NCBI GenBank assembly: GCA_029721515.1
Contig: CM056559.1
Span: 563,001 to 627,000 of the forward strand
Length of the DNA: 64,000 nucleotides
Reading direction: 5' to 3'
Source: Synanceia verrucosa
Taxonomy: Eukaryota > Chordata > Actinopteri > Perciformes > Synanceiidae
Shown here: one piece after another, positions 37,110 to 48,450 of the stretch
Layout of the letters: the number at the start of each line of letters is the position of its first letter
Position numbering within the stretch: the stretch's first letter is position 1
The notes under the pieces: generated by a model
Databases searched by the model: none
Told to the model about the DNA's origin: nothing
The model's input: only the letters and a program-made list of their open reading frames with translations
Program-made: the position numbers and the translations under genes

Positions 37110-37560
37110 ATAGTTTCAAAAGCCACGAGTGGAAGTAAACAAAACAAAGTAGTTGTATCCAGTTTTATTTTACATTGACTTTGTTGCGTTTTTAATGCCT
37201 CTTAGTATAGAAAGAAGCGGACTGGTTCCTTGTTCTGGTCTGGTCTCAGTGGGTCTCTGCAGACCCCTAACAGACCAGGTGATGCTCCTCAGTGATTGGT
37301 CCACACCTGTGAGCGACCTTCCAATGTCTGACTGATATCCACTAATAAATGCCATCAACAGGAACAAAGAACAAAAGAACTTTGCTTAACTGAGCCAGGT
37401 AATTTCTGCTGGTAGTCCCTGGACAGGTAAGAACAGCAACATTAAAAGTGTTGAATTATGACAGAATATTTTAAAGTAAACACAACAAACAGAAAGAGAA
37501 ACAGAGAACGAGAGCACCAGGTCATGACAATGCACAACATCACATATACACTCACTTATT
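37110..37560. other. Spacer, no gene recognised
   Basis: Unique sequence between the deleted Tc1-like copy and the CA array. Only short open frames are present and none resembles a known protein. Confidence 0.4.
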
Positions 37561-37565
37561 TCCAT

Positions 37566-38148
37566 CACACACACACACACACACACACACACTAACACTA
37601 ACACACACACACACTAACACACACACACACACTAACACTAACACTAACACTAACACACACTAACACTAACACTAACACACACACTAACACTAACACACAC
37701 ACACTAACACACTAACACTAACACACACACACACACTAACACACACACACTAACACACACACACTAACACACTAACACTAACACACACACTAACACTAAC
37801 ACACACACACTAACACACTAACACTAACACACACACACACACTAACACGCACACACTAACACACACACACTAACACACTAACACTAACACACACACTAAC
37901 ACTAACACACCAACACTAACACACACACACTAACACTAACACACACACTAACACTAACACACCAACACTAACACACACACACACACACACACTAACACTA
38001 ACACACACACTAACACTAACACACACACACTAACACTAACACACACACTAACACTAACACACACACACACACACACTAACACTAACACACACACACACTA
38101 ACACTAACACACACACACTAACACACACACACACACACTAACACACAC
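37566..38148. repeat. CA/CTAACA microsatellite, left block
   Basis: (CA)n interrupted by CTAACACTAACA motifs. The same array resumes at 38453 after a 300-bp non-CA segment. Confidence 0.95.
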
Positions 38149-38452
38149 AGCTGTGTATTTGTGTATTGTGGGGACTTTACATTGACTTGCATTCATTTCC
38201 TAGACACTTCCCTTGACCCTAACCATATCCACTACCCATGTAATCCTAATCCTAACCCTAACCAAAGTCTAACCTTACAGTAACATTAGATGTTCTCCAA
38301 GTCTTCAGCCTGAAATCTAACAGTTTACATTATGGGGACCTGCACTTTGTCCCCATAAGTACGGTGAGTCCCCACATTGTCAGCGTGAGTCCCCACAATG
38401 TGAGTGTGTTATCAGACTTATGTCCCCATATGTTCGGCAAAACACGCCCTAA
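38149..38452. repeat. Dispersed fish repeat with telomere-like and GTCCCC hairpin motifs
   Basis: Contains TTGTGGGGACTTTACATTGA, then TCCTAATCCTAACCCTAACC, then a hairpin TATGGGGAC ... GTCCCCATA and two copies of GAGTCCCCACA. I recognise this kind of sequence as a common interspersed repeat in fish genomes, from memory. It interrupts the CA/CTAACA array. Confidence 0.6.
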
Positions 38453-38848
38453 CACACACACACTAACACTAACACACACACTAACACACACACTAACACA
38501 CACACACTAACACTAACACACACACACACACACTAACACTAACACACACACACACACTAACACTAACACACACACACTAACACTAACACACACACACACA
38601 CACACACTAACACACTAACACTAACACACACTAACACACTAACACTAACACTAACACACACACACACTAACACACTAACACTAACACTAACACACACACA
38701 CACTAACACACACACTAACACACACACACACTAACACTAACACTAACACACACACACACTAACACACACACACTAACACAAACACTAACACACACACACA
38801 CTAACACACACACACTAACACAAACACTAACACACACACACACACACT
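38453..38848. repeat. CA/CTAACA microsatellite, right block
   Basis: Continuation of the array at 37566 with the same CACTAACACTAACACACACA units. Confidence 0.95.
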
Positions 38849-39069
38849 TTGATCAGCATGAGGATGTGTGGAAATCGGACATAGGATGAACTCTGTGGGA
38901 AGGACATCCTACTGACTCACAGCCACACAGGAAAAGGAAGTTTTCACGTTTTGGAACGCTACGCTCACCCCTCAGACAGATGGCGTTACTTGTTTCAGAG
39001 CACAGTGGAACAAACGTTTTCAGAGGGCGAGCAGAGGCACTGTAAATAAGTTAATATTTGAGTGTATGA

Positions 39070-39640
39070 TCTAAGTGTGAAAACTAAGTGTTGGATCTGG
39101 AGTTGCCCCCAGGTACTTAAATTGCGCTACCTGTTTTATTTTTTGCCCATTTACTCCAATCTCAGGATAAGTTTTAAGTTTATGGCTCTTAGTAAAGAAC
39201 ATGGTTACAGTTTTCTCAGTATTTAAGGCATATATAACCAGGCACTAACCTTGGTCATGACCTTTGATAATTTTGTAGCCACCTGTGTTGCACTTTTCCC
39301 ATGAGCATATAAAACAGTATCATCAGCATACATTATGATGTTTCCATCCTTACACATAGAAGGCAAGTCATTAATGTAGAAACAGAAGAGCAGCGGCCCT
39401 AACATTGACCCTTGCGGGACTCCCAGAGTGGATGCTAGGGATGCAGATAGTGTACCACTCGCTCGAACACACTGGTGTCGACCACTTAAGTACGAATTCA
39501 TTCAGTTTTGTACATTTATACAGTTTGGTTGTATAACAGCGCCTCATGATTTACTGTGTCGAAGGCCTTTCGTAAATCAAGGAAGACTGCTCCCACCACT
39601 CCACCCTGATCTAGGCTGCTTTGAATTTCCTCAGCAACAA
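39070..39640 (-). mobile_element. LINE reverse-transcriptase fragment (minus strand)
   Basis: The minus strand reads, with frameshifts, AVFLDLRKAFDTVNHEAL, then TLGVPQGSMLGPLLFCFYIN and IIMYADDTVLY (the catalytic YADD box), then KTVTMFFTKS and FKYLGATPDPTL. This is the central and C-terminal reverse transcriptase of a non-LTR element of the CR1/L2/Rex type; exact clade not assigned. At least one frameshift near 39530 makes it dead. Confidence 0.8.
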
Positions 39641-40610
39641 GCTGTTTCAGTCGAATTTTTCATTAGAACTTTGGATTTAATGTGCACGGCGGTGAGTGAA
39701 GTTATGACAGCGCTCCAGGCTGAATTGAAAAACTTGACTGACATGTGCTTCAGGGAAGATATTAAAAGCAAATGGATGAATTTGTTTCAGAAGTAAACCG
39801 GTGAAACGAGTAGACCAGCCGGAGGAAAACATTCGTTCGTCATGGAAAGATGGGATACCCGTACCCAGCTGCTCACTAAACAGCAGCACTACAGGACAAA
39901 GCGAGCGATCGGAGGGGCGCTCCAGGCGCAGTAATATCAAGATTTATGGCATCCCCGAGGACGCCGAGGGCACGTCTGCAGTGACTTTTATTGAAAACTT
40001 CATCAAGACAGAGTTGGGGAACGAACTCGGTCGTGGAATGGGGATTGAGCTCAGAACTTTTTTCCAGTTCTCTGTCAAAGAAAAGATGCTGGAAAAAAGA
40101 GCTCAGTGTCCAAAACAAGCGGGTCTGTTTTGATCATGATTGTACAACGGAGGTGCAGAACAAAAGGAAGGAATGTGTTCCCATCAAGAAAATACTACCG
40201 CCGCACGGCGGAGAAGAGGACAGACGCTGGACGACGTCCCCATCAGGACCAAGAGCAAAGACATGAGAGATAACGGAGGCCCGACCCGAGAGGCACCGGT
40301 TCCAGGAGCCGATCAGGGAGAAGCTGAAGGAGTACCTTTACCTTCTCATAACGATGTTTGATTAAAATATGCGCAAAAGACACAGACACCAAACTGTGAC
40401 CAGCCCCCCTCACTGTCTTTTCTGATGGACGGTCCGTTCACTGTGTCAGCAACACTATAATATCCTGTCTCTGAATGTGAATGGACTAAATGACCCAGTC
40501 AAAAGAAGCAAACATAAAAAGGAGACACATCTTTCAGGTGCTGAACAGATGGGATTTAGAAATCAGATCTCGAATCACTGATAGACAAGACAAATTTGTT
40601 TTGGTAAAAG
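39640..40610 (+). mobile_element. L1-like retrotransposon 5' part: ORF1 and start of ORF2, degraded
   Basis: Plus strand: an ORF1-like segment with SNIKIYGIPEDAEGTSAV and FIENFIKTELG (39930-40020), frameshifted afterwards. Then comes an ORF2 endonuclease-like start, LNVNGLNDPVKRS, near 40480, joined by a deletion to KETHLSGAEQMGF. The A run near 40612 marks where the recognisable L1 stops. Confidence 0.7.
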
Positions 40611-40619
40611 AAAAAAAAA

Positions 40620-42475
40620 AAAACTGAGTTGTCTATGACTTAGCATTATACATGCAACATGACAGGGCACAAACTGGCAGACAACAGGTGACTCAGGTGT
40701 TTTTTATTCCACCCAAAAATGGAAAGAAACAAATAGCACTTTGTCTAAGTGAAGTTGTGGAGCTAAAAGAGGTCAAACAAACAGGAGTCAGCTAAACACA
40801 ACAGAGCCGATCCGACCAATTACACACAGGCTTAACAAAATAGAACAATTCCCCCAGAAGAAGATTAACTTAACTAAGGTAACCTGAGCACATAACAAAC
40901 CCAAACATCCTCCCCATGACGTAACCAGAGCTGTATTTAACAGCAGCACTAACTGCTAACGCTACAAAACGAAAATCACAACAAGTTAAAGAAACTAATG
41001 AGTGTACAAAAGTGAAGTGAATGTGTGCGCTACAAACAGAAACTAATGTCAAGACTGTCAAATAAACGAAGATATGAGACAAGGTCCAACGTGTCGTCCT
41101 GTATCTGGTCATAACGTAAGACGATGAGTGAAATGATGAAAAAACAACTACAAACGTAAAAGAAACCAAAATGCCGAAAGGCAAATACCGACATTTAACG
41201 TTGCGGTGTGGCTGCAGAGACGGCCATCACTCAGGACAGCAATAATGAAGACGTAAACCCCAGTATATGATGGGATGCAGCTATATTATATTCTTCTAGC
41301 CAGGAGAGGAAAAGGCCAAAAATGACTTGGTTTACAGGAAAAACTGAGAGACCTGGAACAAATACACATAATAAGAAAAGAGCCTCGATCACAGCAGCAA
41401 GTCTGACACACTAAAGAGGAAAGATCAGGTGAGGAGGACTGAGGAAACAACAGGCAGAAAACCATAAGCACAAGATGAGAGGAAAAGTCTACAGTCTGGA
41501 CCGCATACAAGTATTATACATCTTTAGAGTTTAACAACCGCTCAGCAGCTGGTGAACTCCTCACTTCTTCAGAGCTTCCCACCCAAGCTAAAGAACCCAA
41601 GTCAGCAAAACACAGCAGTAAAGCTATCTCCAGTTTGAACACGAACAAATCACCTCTCCTCCAGAGTCAGGGTCAAAGGTCACCTCCAGCTTTGATTATA
41701 TTCAAGAAGGAGGCTCCTCCCTGTGAGCCCCACAGAAGGTTTAATTAATAATTAGTCCTCATAATTAATTATGACAGGATTCATAAAGAATAGACAGACA
41801 CAGGACAACATAAGAAGAGCCTTACATAGCATCGAACACATTAACAAAGACCAAATCAGAGCTACCACTCTGACAAGGGTCCATGGCAGGGAACCCAGAC
41901 AGACTATCAGATCTCACAAGAGTCTTTATTAAGAGTGTTCCAGCAGGGAGGAGGAGGACGCCACCGGGGAACCCCTACTCCATCGACTCTGGACTACGAA
42001 CGGGGATAAAAGAAAAACCCTCTCAAAGCTGAGAGGGAAACCAGTTATCATTGCCTGGAAAACAAAAGGCAATCTAACATGGTCGGCTATAAAAGCTAGG
42101 GTTAGGGAGCTAAGGAGAGGGAACCTAACAGAAAACACAGGGCACCTCCGACTCGACACTAGAGGAGGGACCGACCAACAAAACCAGGGACAGGATACTA
42201 AGAGGAAAAGAAAACACAAGGATCCACTCCACAGAGGATTCTTCTAGTAAGAAAAGACTCAACAAAATTACCACAAGAGGCTGGAAACTCTGGAGGTGAT
42301 GGGGAACAGGTGGAGACAACCAGGGTGGGGTCAGACAATCACCAGATCCTGGAAACCAGAGGAAGACACAGTTACTTCAAAATAAAACAGGAAATGACAA
42401 AACAACATGTAGGCACGAGACAAAAATGGGAAACTTAACCAAAACAGACAGACGGATCCTGACAGAGTCTTAATC
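40620..42475. other. 1.85-kb insertion of unidentified repeat, LTR-like margin
   Basis: It lies between the 5' and 3' parts of the L1-like copy, so it is probably a later insertion. The right end reads GACGGATCCTGACAGAG; its complement TGTCAGGATCCGTC resembles fish LTR starts. No transposase, integrase or reverse-transcriptase frame is recognisable. The longest open frame (about 96 codons, minus, near 42.0 kb) matches nothing I know. Confidence 0.3.
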
Positions 42476-42659
42476 TAGACACTGACAGAGCTTTTCATGC
42501 AGGCAGGTGGGAATTTCTGTGTTTAGTTATGAAGAAATGTAACTTTTATACACTGTATTTAGACACTTCATACCTCCCCCACTGTGAGAATTAACGTTCC
42601 CGGCAGCCGGTCTGATTCTATACGTTGACTTATTTCATTTATTCATGGATCCTTTAGCT

Positions 42660-43690
42660 TACTTTATATAAAGTAAGTCTGTATGCAGACAATACAAAAC
42701 ACAAACTGATGAAAATGCTGAAAACATATGGGGAATATTCAGGATATTATGACATTTAATTACACACCTGCAGAAGAACTCAACACGATGGATATAACTT
42801 TAACCAGAACGCCCCTGTATCAAGTATTTGTCACAGTTATTCAATATTAACCATAAAAGGATCAAATGCCTCTTTGGCAGCAGAATCAGATAAATGAATA
42901 TCCTCCCTAGGTTAGTATATCTCTTTTTATCACTGCCAGGGGAAATTCCTCTGAAACAATTTAGAGAGTGGAATAAACATATTTCACGATGCATCCGGAA
43001 TAAAACAGAGTTCAAGGGTTAAGTTTTCACCCTTCAGCTTTCAAATTTAAATTAACCAGTTAACCTAATCCCCATGCATGTTTTTGGATGGTGGGAGGAA
43101 GCCGGAGTACCAGAGAGAACCCACACAGACATGAGGAGAACATGCAAATTCAGGGCCGGGAATCGAACCCAGTACCTTCTTGCTGTGAGGCGACAGTGCT
43201 AACCACTACACCACCGTGCCCCCTTCTGCAGATCCATCAGTGATTACTCATATATTTATGGATGCATACAACTGTGGGAATATTGAAGGCTAGACCACAG
43301 CGTCGCCTCACTGAGGAAGGGTTCTACATGTGAAACAAAGGAGTTGAGCATTGTGATAACAGAGGACTGAACGTCTGGGACAAACTCCTGCACTTAGAGA
43401 GACTTCAGCTGGAAAAGTTTACAACGTTTTTTTTATAACTCCCACGCAGAAGGCCAAAGAGACTGGTGCTGGACAGAACGTGATGAGGTCGCTTGTTTTT
43501 TGGTCCTACATCCTCCATCGAGTTTCTTTGGAGGGAGGTGGCAAAAATGATTTCAAAGGTTCGATGTTTTAATAAAAATGTATTATTTACTGGGTATGAT
43601 ACTTTGATCAGCCCCGGACCTGGAATGTGACTAATTGCTCATTGTATTTGTTCTACCTTCTGGTACTAACAGATAAAAACATGCTTAATA
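42660..43690 (+). mobile_element. L1-like ORF2 C-terminal part, broken by a dispersed repeat
   Basis: Plus-strand reading gives KINILPRLVYL-like text, with SLPGEIPLKQFREWNKHISR at 42930-42990, the usual L1 ORF2 thumb/C-terminal region. It resumes after 43225 with CWTERDEVACFLVLHPPS and a C-terminal tail to about 43690. Stops and frameshifts are present. A dispersed repeat interrupts it at 43035-43225. Confidence 0.7.
43035..43225. repeat. Dispersed fish repeat, copy 1 (inverted relative to copy 2)
   Basis: Reads TAACCTAATCCCCATGCATG, GGTGGGAGGAAGCCGGAGTA, GGAATCGAACCCAGTACCTT and GCTAACCACTACACCACCGT. The GAATCGAACCC and CTAACCACTACACCAC strings look tRNA-like, so a SINE-type origin is possible. 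The left ~90 bp is the reverse complement of 45235-45330. Confidence 0.6.
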
Positions 43691-43699
43691 AATAAAGAG

Positions 43700-44260
43700 T
43701 TTAAAAAAAGAATGTTTCTTTCTGAAACCTAATTACATCGGATGTAAAAGGGACTTAGAATCCAGATGTGCAAACAGGGTCCAGATGAATTTTTCAACCT
43801 TTGCCGCATTAATAGGGACTAACTTAAAAATCGTCTGTGGAAGCTGGACTTTTGGGAAGTTCTGGTGCTGAATTTATAAAGCAGTCATTAAAACATTTCC
43901 CAACAAAACGGCGGTCAGCTGAAGGGTTCATCACTGGCTGCTCTGATCGAGGCTTCCTGAGCAGTTCAGGAGCTTCACAGCCTCCAGACATCCACTGCTG
44001 TCGTCTCCACCTGGAGGAGACGCAGCATCGTTCAAGAAATGATGTCTGACTGATAATGACTGCTTCAGAGTGAGAGACTGAATGAGCTTTACTGTCATTA
44101 AACCAAAGTGTGGAGCTGCTCCCTTTACACCGAGCAGCAACAACATGAGCAGATACACACCAGAAAAAAAACTGCCTCCTATAGAAATATGAATATGAAT
44201 TTACAACAAGGATAAATACTGAACTGATAAACGGGAAATGTTTCTGTTTGAAACGTGATA
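43700..44260. other. Unique spacer, no gene recognised
   Basis: Moderate GC, short open frames only on both strands. No protein similarity, RNA gene or repeat recognised. Confidence 0.4.
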
Positions 44261-44269
44261 TTCATACAT

Positions 44270-44424
44270 ATTCATATATGTGTGTGTGTATATATATATA
44301 TACACGTATATATACGTATATACGTGTATATATACGTATATATACGTATATATGTCATACTATAGCATGTTGAAAAAGTCAAAAAATTCAAAATTTTAAA
44401 ATTTGCCAAAATGTCATATGTATA

Positions 44425-44462
<38 letters not shown>

Positions 44463-44487
44463 TATACACATATATATATACACATGT

Positions 44488-44561
<74 letters not shown>

Positions 44562-44611
44562 ATATATACGTGTATATATATATATATATATATACACGTA
44601 TATATATACAC

Positions 44612-44645
<34 letters not shown>

Positions 44646-44682
44646 GTATATATATACGTGTATATATATATATATACAGCAC
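44270..44682. repeat. TATACG/TATA microsatellite
   Basis: Two (TA)n-(CGTATA)n blocks split by a 60-bp unique piece with repeated AAAATTC/AAATTTT strings (44350-44410). Self-complementary, so hairpins are likely. Open frames rich in Tyr-Ile are artefacts. The following 44.7-45.2 kb holds no recognised gene, only a short CTGGACCAGCAGAGTC triplicate near 44820-44860. Confidence 0.9.
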
Positions 44683-45234
44683 GATTACATATCAAGTTTC
44701 ATTTTTCCTTTTTTTACCTTTGACGTCAGTCTGCCAGAACTTCCTGGAGTCCGAAAGATTCCAGAATAAAAGTTCCTGTGATGTTTACAAACGTCCTTTT
44801 TCCTGGTCTGGAGTCTGGACCAGCAGAGTCTGGACCAGCAGAGTCCTGGACCAGCAGAGTCCTAAGCAGTCTCTGAGGTCTGGACTGTTTCCGGTCTTCG
44901 CAGAGGAAAGGGCGTGAACTGTTCACTTTCGTGGTGCAAGTCTGCATCTGCGCGTGACCTGCACCACGTGACCTAGATCACTGGGAAACGTGTCTGACGT
45001 CAGAGGCGGTGGCTGTTGATTGCTCATCTTTTTGTTTTTCTTCTTTTCATTATTATCTTCTCAGCCTCAGTCAGTCTTTATTTGACTTGACTTTGATTAT
45101 CATTATGTTTTATTACTATTACTTTATATTACTAACATTCCACAGGTTTACTGTTTTATAATATATTATTGAAATATTTTTCCTTATGAGAAAATGTTTT
45201 ATTGGCATATTTGACATTTTTATTGTTCTCCTCA

Positions 45235-45490
45235 TGTCTGTGTGGGTTCTCTCTGGTACTCCGGCTTCCTCCCACCATCCAAAAACATGCATGGGGATTA
45301 GGTTAACTGGTTAATTTAAATTGACCGTAGGTGTGAATGTGAGTGTGAGTGGTTGTCTGTCTCTATGTGTCCTGTGATGAACTGGACACTTGTCCAGGGT
45401 GTACCCTGTCTTTCACCCTAAGACAGCTGGGATAGACTCCAGCCCCCCTGACCCTATGAGAGGATAAGAGGGAGAAGATGGATATATATA
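45235..45490. repeat. Dispersed fish repeat, copy 2
   Basis: Begins TGTGTGGGTTCTCTCTGGTA and CCGGCTTCCTCCCACCATCC, then CCAAAAACATGCATGGGGAT, the inverse of copy 1. It continues with CCTGTGATGAACTGGACAC, CAGGGTGTACCCTGTCTTTC and GATAGACTCCAGCCCCCC, and ends GAGAAGATGGATATA. I recognise this as an abundant interspersed element of teleost genomes, from memory. Confidence 0.7.
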
Positions 45491-47212
45491 TATACCTATA
45501 TACACATATATACGTATATATATATATATATATATCTCCATAAAACTCTCTATCAAAAGAGAAAAGAGGAGAAGTTGCAGGAGGGAAGAGGAGCAGATTA
45601 AAAAAAATACCATCACTAGTCATTATTTAGACACACAACCGCATGAAATATGTTTTATTATGAAATTACTCCACAAAGTTAAAGCTTCAACTTTAAAAGT
45701 TTAAAGTCCAAGAAAAGCAAAAAGAAATATGAATAAATTATAACAGCAAACCATGTTAAGAACAATACAACCATAAAAAGATTATTTTTATTTTTATTAT
45801 TGAAAGAAATGCCAAGTAAATAAAATTCAGAAAAAATGAGCAGCATTCTGGCCTGAAGGACGGGGGCATGTGCTAACATCCTGTTTAGCTCTATGCTGAC
45901 TTCATGCTACGGGTTTAGTGTATGCTTTTAACAAGAGGAAAAACACTGCTAAAATGCTAACACTTTAGCTTCAAGCTGTGTTGGTCACAGTGGGGACAGC
46001 TAACAATGCTAACAGTTACCTGGAGCTCAGGTATTCATGTTTCCTGTAGCTCAAAGTGCAGTTTGATGAGCAAAAACTACCACTGCAATGTGCCATCCCA
46101 AAGTCCAGAGTGTTGGAAAAAACAAAAGGCTAAAATATCCACAACAACAAAAATCAACCTCAATCATCTCACAAGAAAAATAAAAATAAAACAGGACATT
46201 TCTCTCCTGCAGATTCCCTCTTCTTCAACCACAAAACAACAAGTTTCAATGTTTCAGCATCAGTGCAAACAAACAAGTCACCACTTCAAACCTGGGCTTC
46301 CACTCTTTCTATTAAACCTGACTTGAAGGAGCATCTTGTCCTCTCGCTGTCGGCCCGTTACAAAGTGCTCTGTCCCAAACATCTGGACGTCTTGTTTCAA
46401 ATCCCCCTGAAACCAACACATTCTCCAAAAAGTATAAAGAGCAAATGACCTCAAAGTTAGGGCCCCGGGTCCATGCTTAGCTAAGCTTAGCTTAGCACAA
46501 ATACTAGAGGCAGTGGGGAACTGCTAGCCTAGCTTAGCACACGGTCAACTCGTCAGGGTTTGTTAGCACCACTGAGCCCTTTTTGTCCATGAGCCTGCAT
46601 TTATACCTGGACATAGAATGGAATTAACTTTAATTTTTTTCTGATTATCAATAATCCATCGAGTCATTTTCTGAGCAAAAGAGGCGGGAAAAATTCACTT
46701 CCACATGTGAACATTTGTCTGTTTGCTTCTTAGTATCTTTACACATATTTTTCAACCAAACAAGTAGATGAACAATTCCTTATATTTTTCATGCTCTGTG
46801 ATGGGTTCAAAGACGACTCTGATGAATGATGATAAATCCTTTTCCTCACACTGACCTGCCTGCTGCAGCGATCGCTGGACCGTTAGCTTCTGTTTGATGA
46901 ACTCCTTTCTGTCCCGTCTCTGATTGGCTGCTCGTCTGCAGCGGCTTGAATTCAGTTAAATTACCTCGTTGGTAGAGCTCCGCCCTCCTCAGGACGGTGA
47001 AGGCACAGAGGATTCCAGAAAGATGACAGAGTGTACATTCAGCGCTGGTCTGACGGTCACTGGAAGGTCACTTAAGGTTCTTTCTTCTTCTTATTTACAC
47101 TACAAAAATAGAGTTCAGAAAAACAGAAAAAAAGGTCCCTTCAGGAGGATTTATGAGGCCTGCAGAGGAAGAAGAAGAAGAAGAAGCTCCATGAACAGTT
47201 CTGACTGGGATT
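45490..47212. other. AT-rich region, possibly rffl 3' UTR and flank
   Basis: No coding exon recognised. A minus-strand AATAAA near 45652 could end a long rffl transcript, but closer signals are equally possible. Short TTAGCTAAGCTTAGCTTAGC repeats lie near 46480-46500. Confidence 0.35.
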
Positions 47213-47214
47213 AG

Positions 47215-48398
47215 AAGCCAGTAGTTTCAGTTAAACTGGGATTAGAAGACAGTAGTTTCAGTTAAACTGGGATTAGAAGACAGCAGTTTCAGTTAAACTG
47301 GGATTAGAAGCCAGTAGTTTCAGTTAAACTGGGATTAGAAGCCAGTAGTTTCAGTTAAACTGGGATTAGAAGCCAGTAGTTTCAGTTAAACTGGGATTAG
47401 AAGACAGCAGTTTCAGTTAAACTGGGATTAGAAGCCAGTAGTTTCAGTTAAACTGGGATTAGAAGCCAGTAGTTTCAGTAAAACTGGGATTAGAAGACAG
47501 TAGTTTCAGTTAAACTGGGATTAGAAGCCAGTAGTTTCAGTTAAACTGGGATTAGAAGACAGAAGTTTCAGTTAAACTGGGATTAGAAGACAGAAGTTTC
47601 AGTTAAACTGGGATTAGAAGACAGTAGTTTCAGTTAAACTGGGATTAGAAGCCAGTAGTTTCAGTTAAACTGGGATTAGAAGCCAGTAGTTTCAGTTAAA
47701 CTGGGATTAGAAGCCAGTAGTTTCAGTTAAACTGGGATTAGAAGACAGAAGTTTCAGTTAAACTGGGATTAGAAGACAGAAGTTTCAGTTAAACCGGGAT
47801 TAGAAGACAGAAGTTTCAGTTAAACTGGGATTAGAAGACAGAAGTTTCAGTTAAACTGGGATTAGAAGCCAGTAGTTTCAGTAAAACTGGGATTAGAAGC
47901 CAGTAGTTTCAGTTAAACTGGGATTAGAAGCCAGTAGTTTCAGTTAAACTGGGATTAGAAGACAGAAGTTTCAGTTAAACTGGGATTAGAAGCCAGTAGT
48001 TTCAATTAAACTGGGATTAGAAGCCAGTAGTTTCAGTTAAACTGGGATTAGAAGCCAGTAGTTTCAGTTAAACCGGGATTAGAAGACAGAAGTTTCAGTT
48101 AAACTGGGATTAGAAGACAGAAGTTTCAGTTAAACTGGGATTAGAAGACAGAAGTTTCAGTTAAACTGGGATTAGAAGACAGAAGTTTCAGTTAAACTGG
48201 GATTAGAAGCCAGTAGTTTCAGTTAAACTGGGATTAGAAGACAGAAGTTTCAGTTAAACTGGGATTAGAAGACAGAAGTTTCAGTTAAACTGGGATTAGA
48301 AGCCAGTAGTTTCAGTTAAACTGGGATTAGAAGACAGAAGTTTCAGTTAAACTGGGATTAGAAGCCAGTAGTTTCAGTCAAACTGGGATTAGAAACTG
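47215..48398. repeat. 31-bp minisatellite directly downstream of the rffl stop codon
   Basis: About 38 copies of a 31-bp unit containing GTTTCAGTTAAACTGGGATT, with AGCCAGTA/AGACAGTA/AGACAGAA variants. The array starts about 50 bp after the rffl stop (48451) on the sense strand, so it probably lies within the 3' UTR. Confidence 0.95.
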
Positions 48399-48450
48399 GT
48401 GTTTCCTACTGGGTGTGGTGGTTTACCTGGTCCAGGTGGGTTCGGTGCAC

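Noticed and set aside
38241..38275. Telomere end
   Set aside because: Only a short CCTAACCC-like tract inside a dispersed repeat, flanked by other sequence on both sides.
41929..42319. Minus-strand frames of 64-96 codons in the 40.6-42.5 kb insertion
   Set aside because: Hydrophobic low-complexity text with no recognisable domain; insufficient to call a gene.
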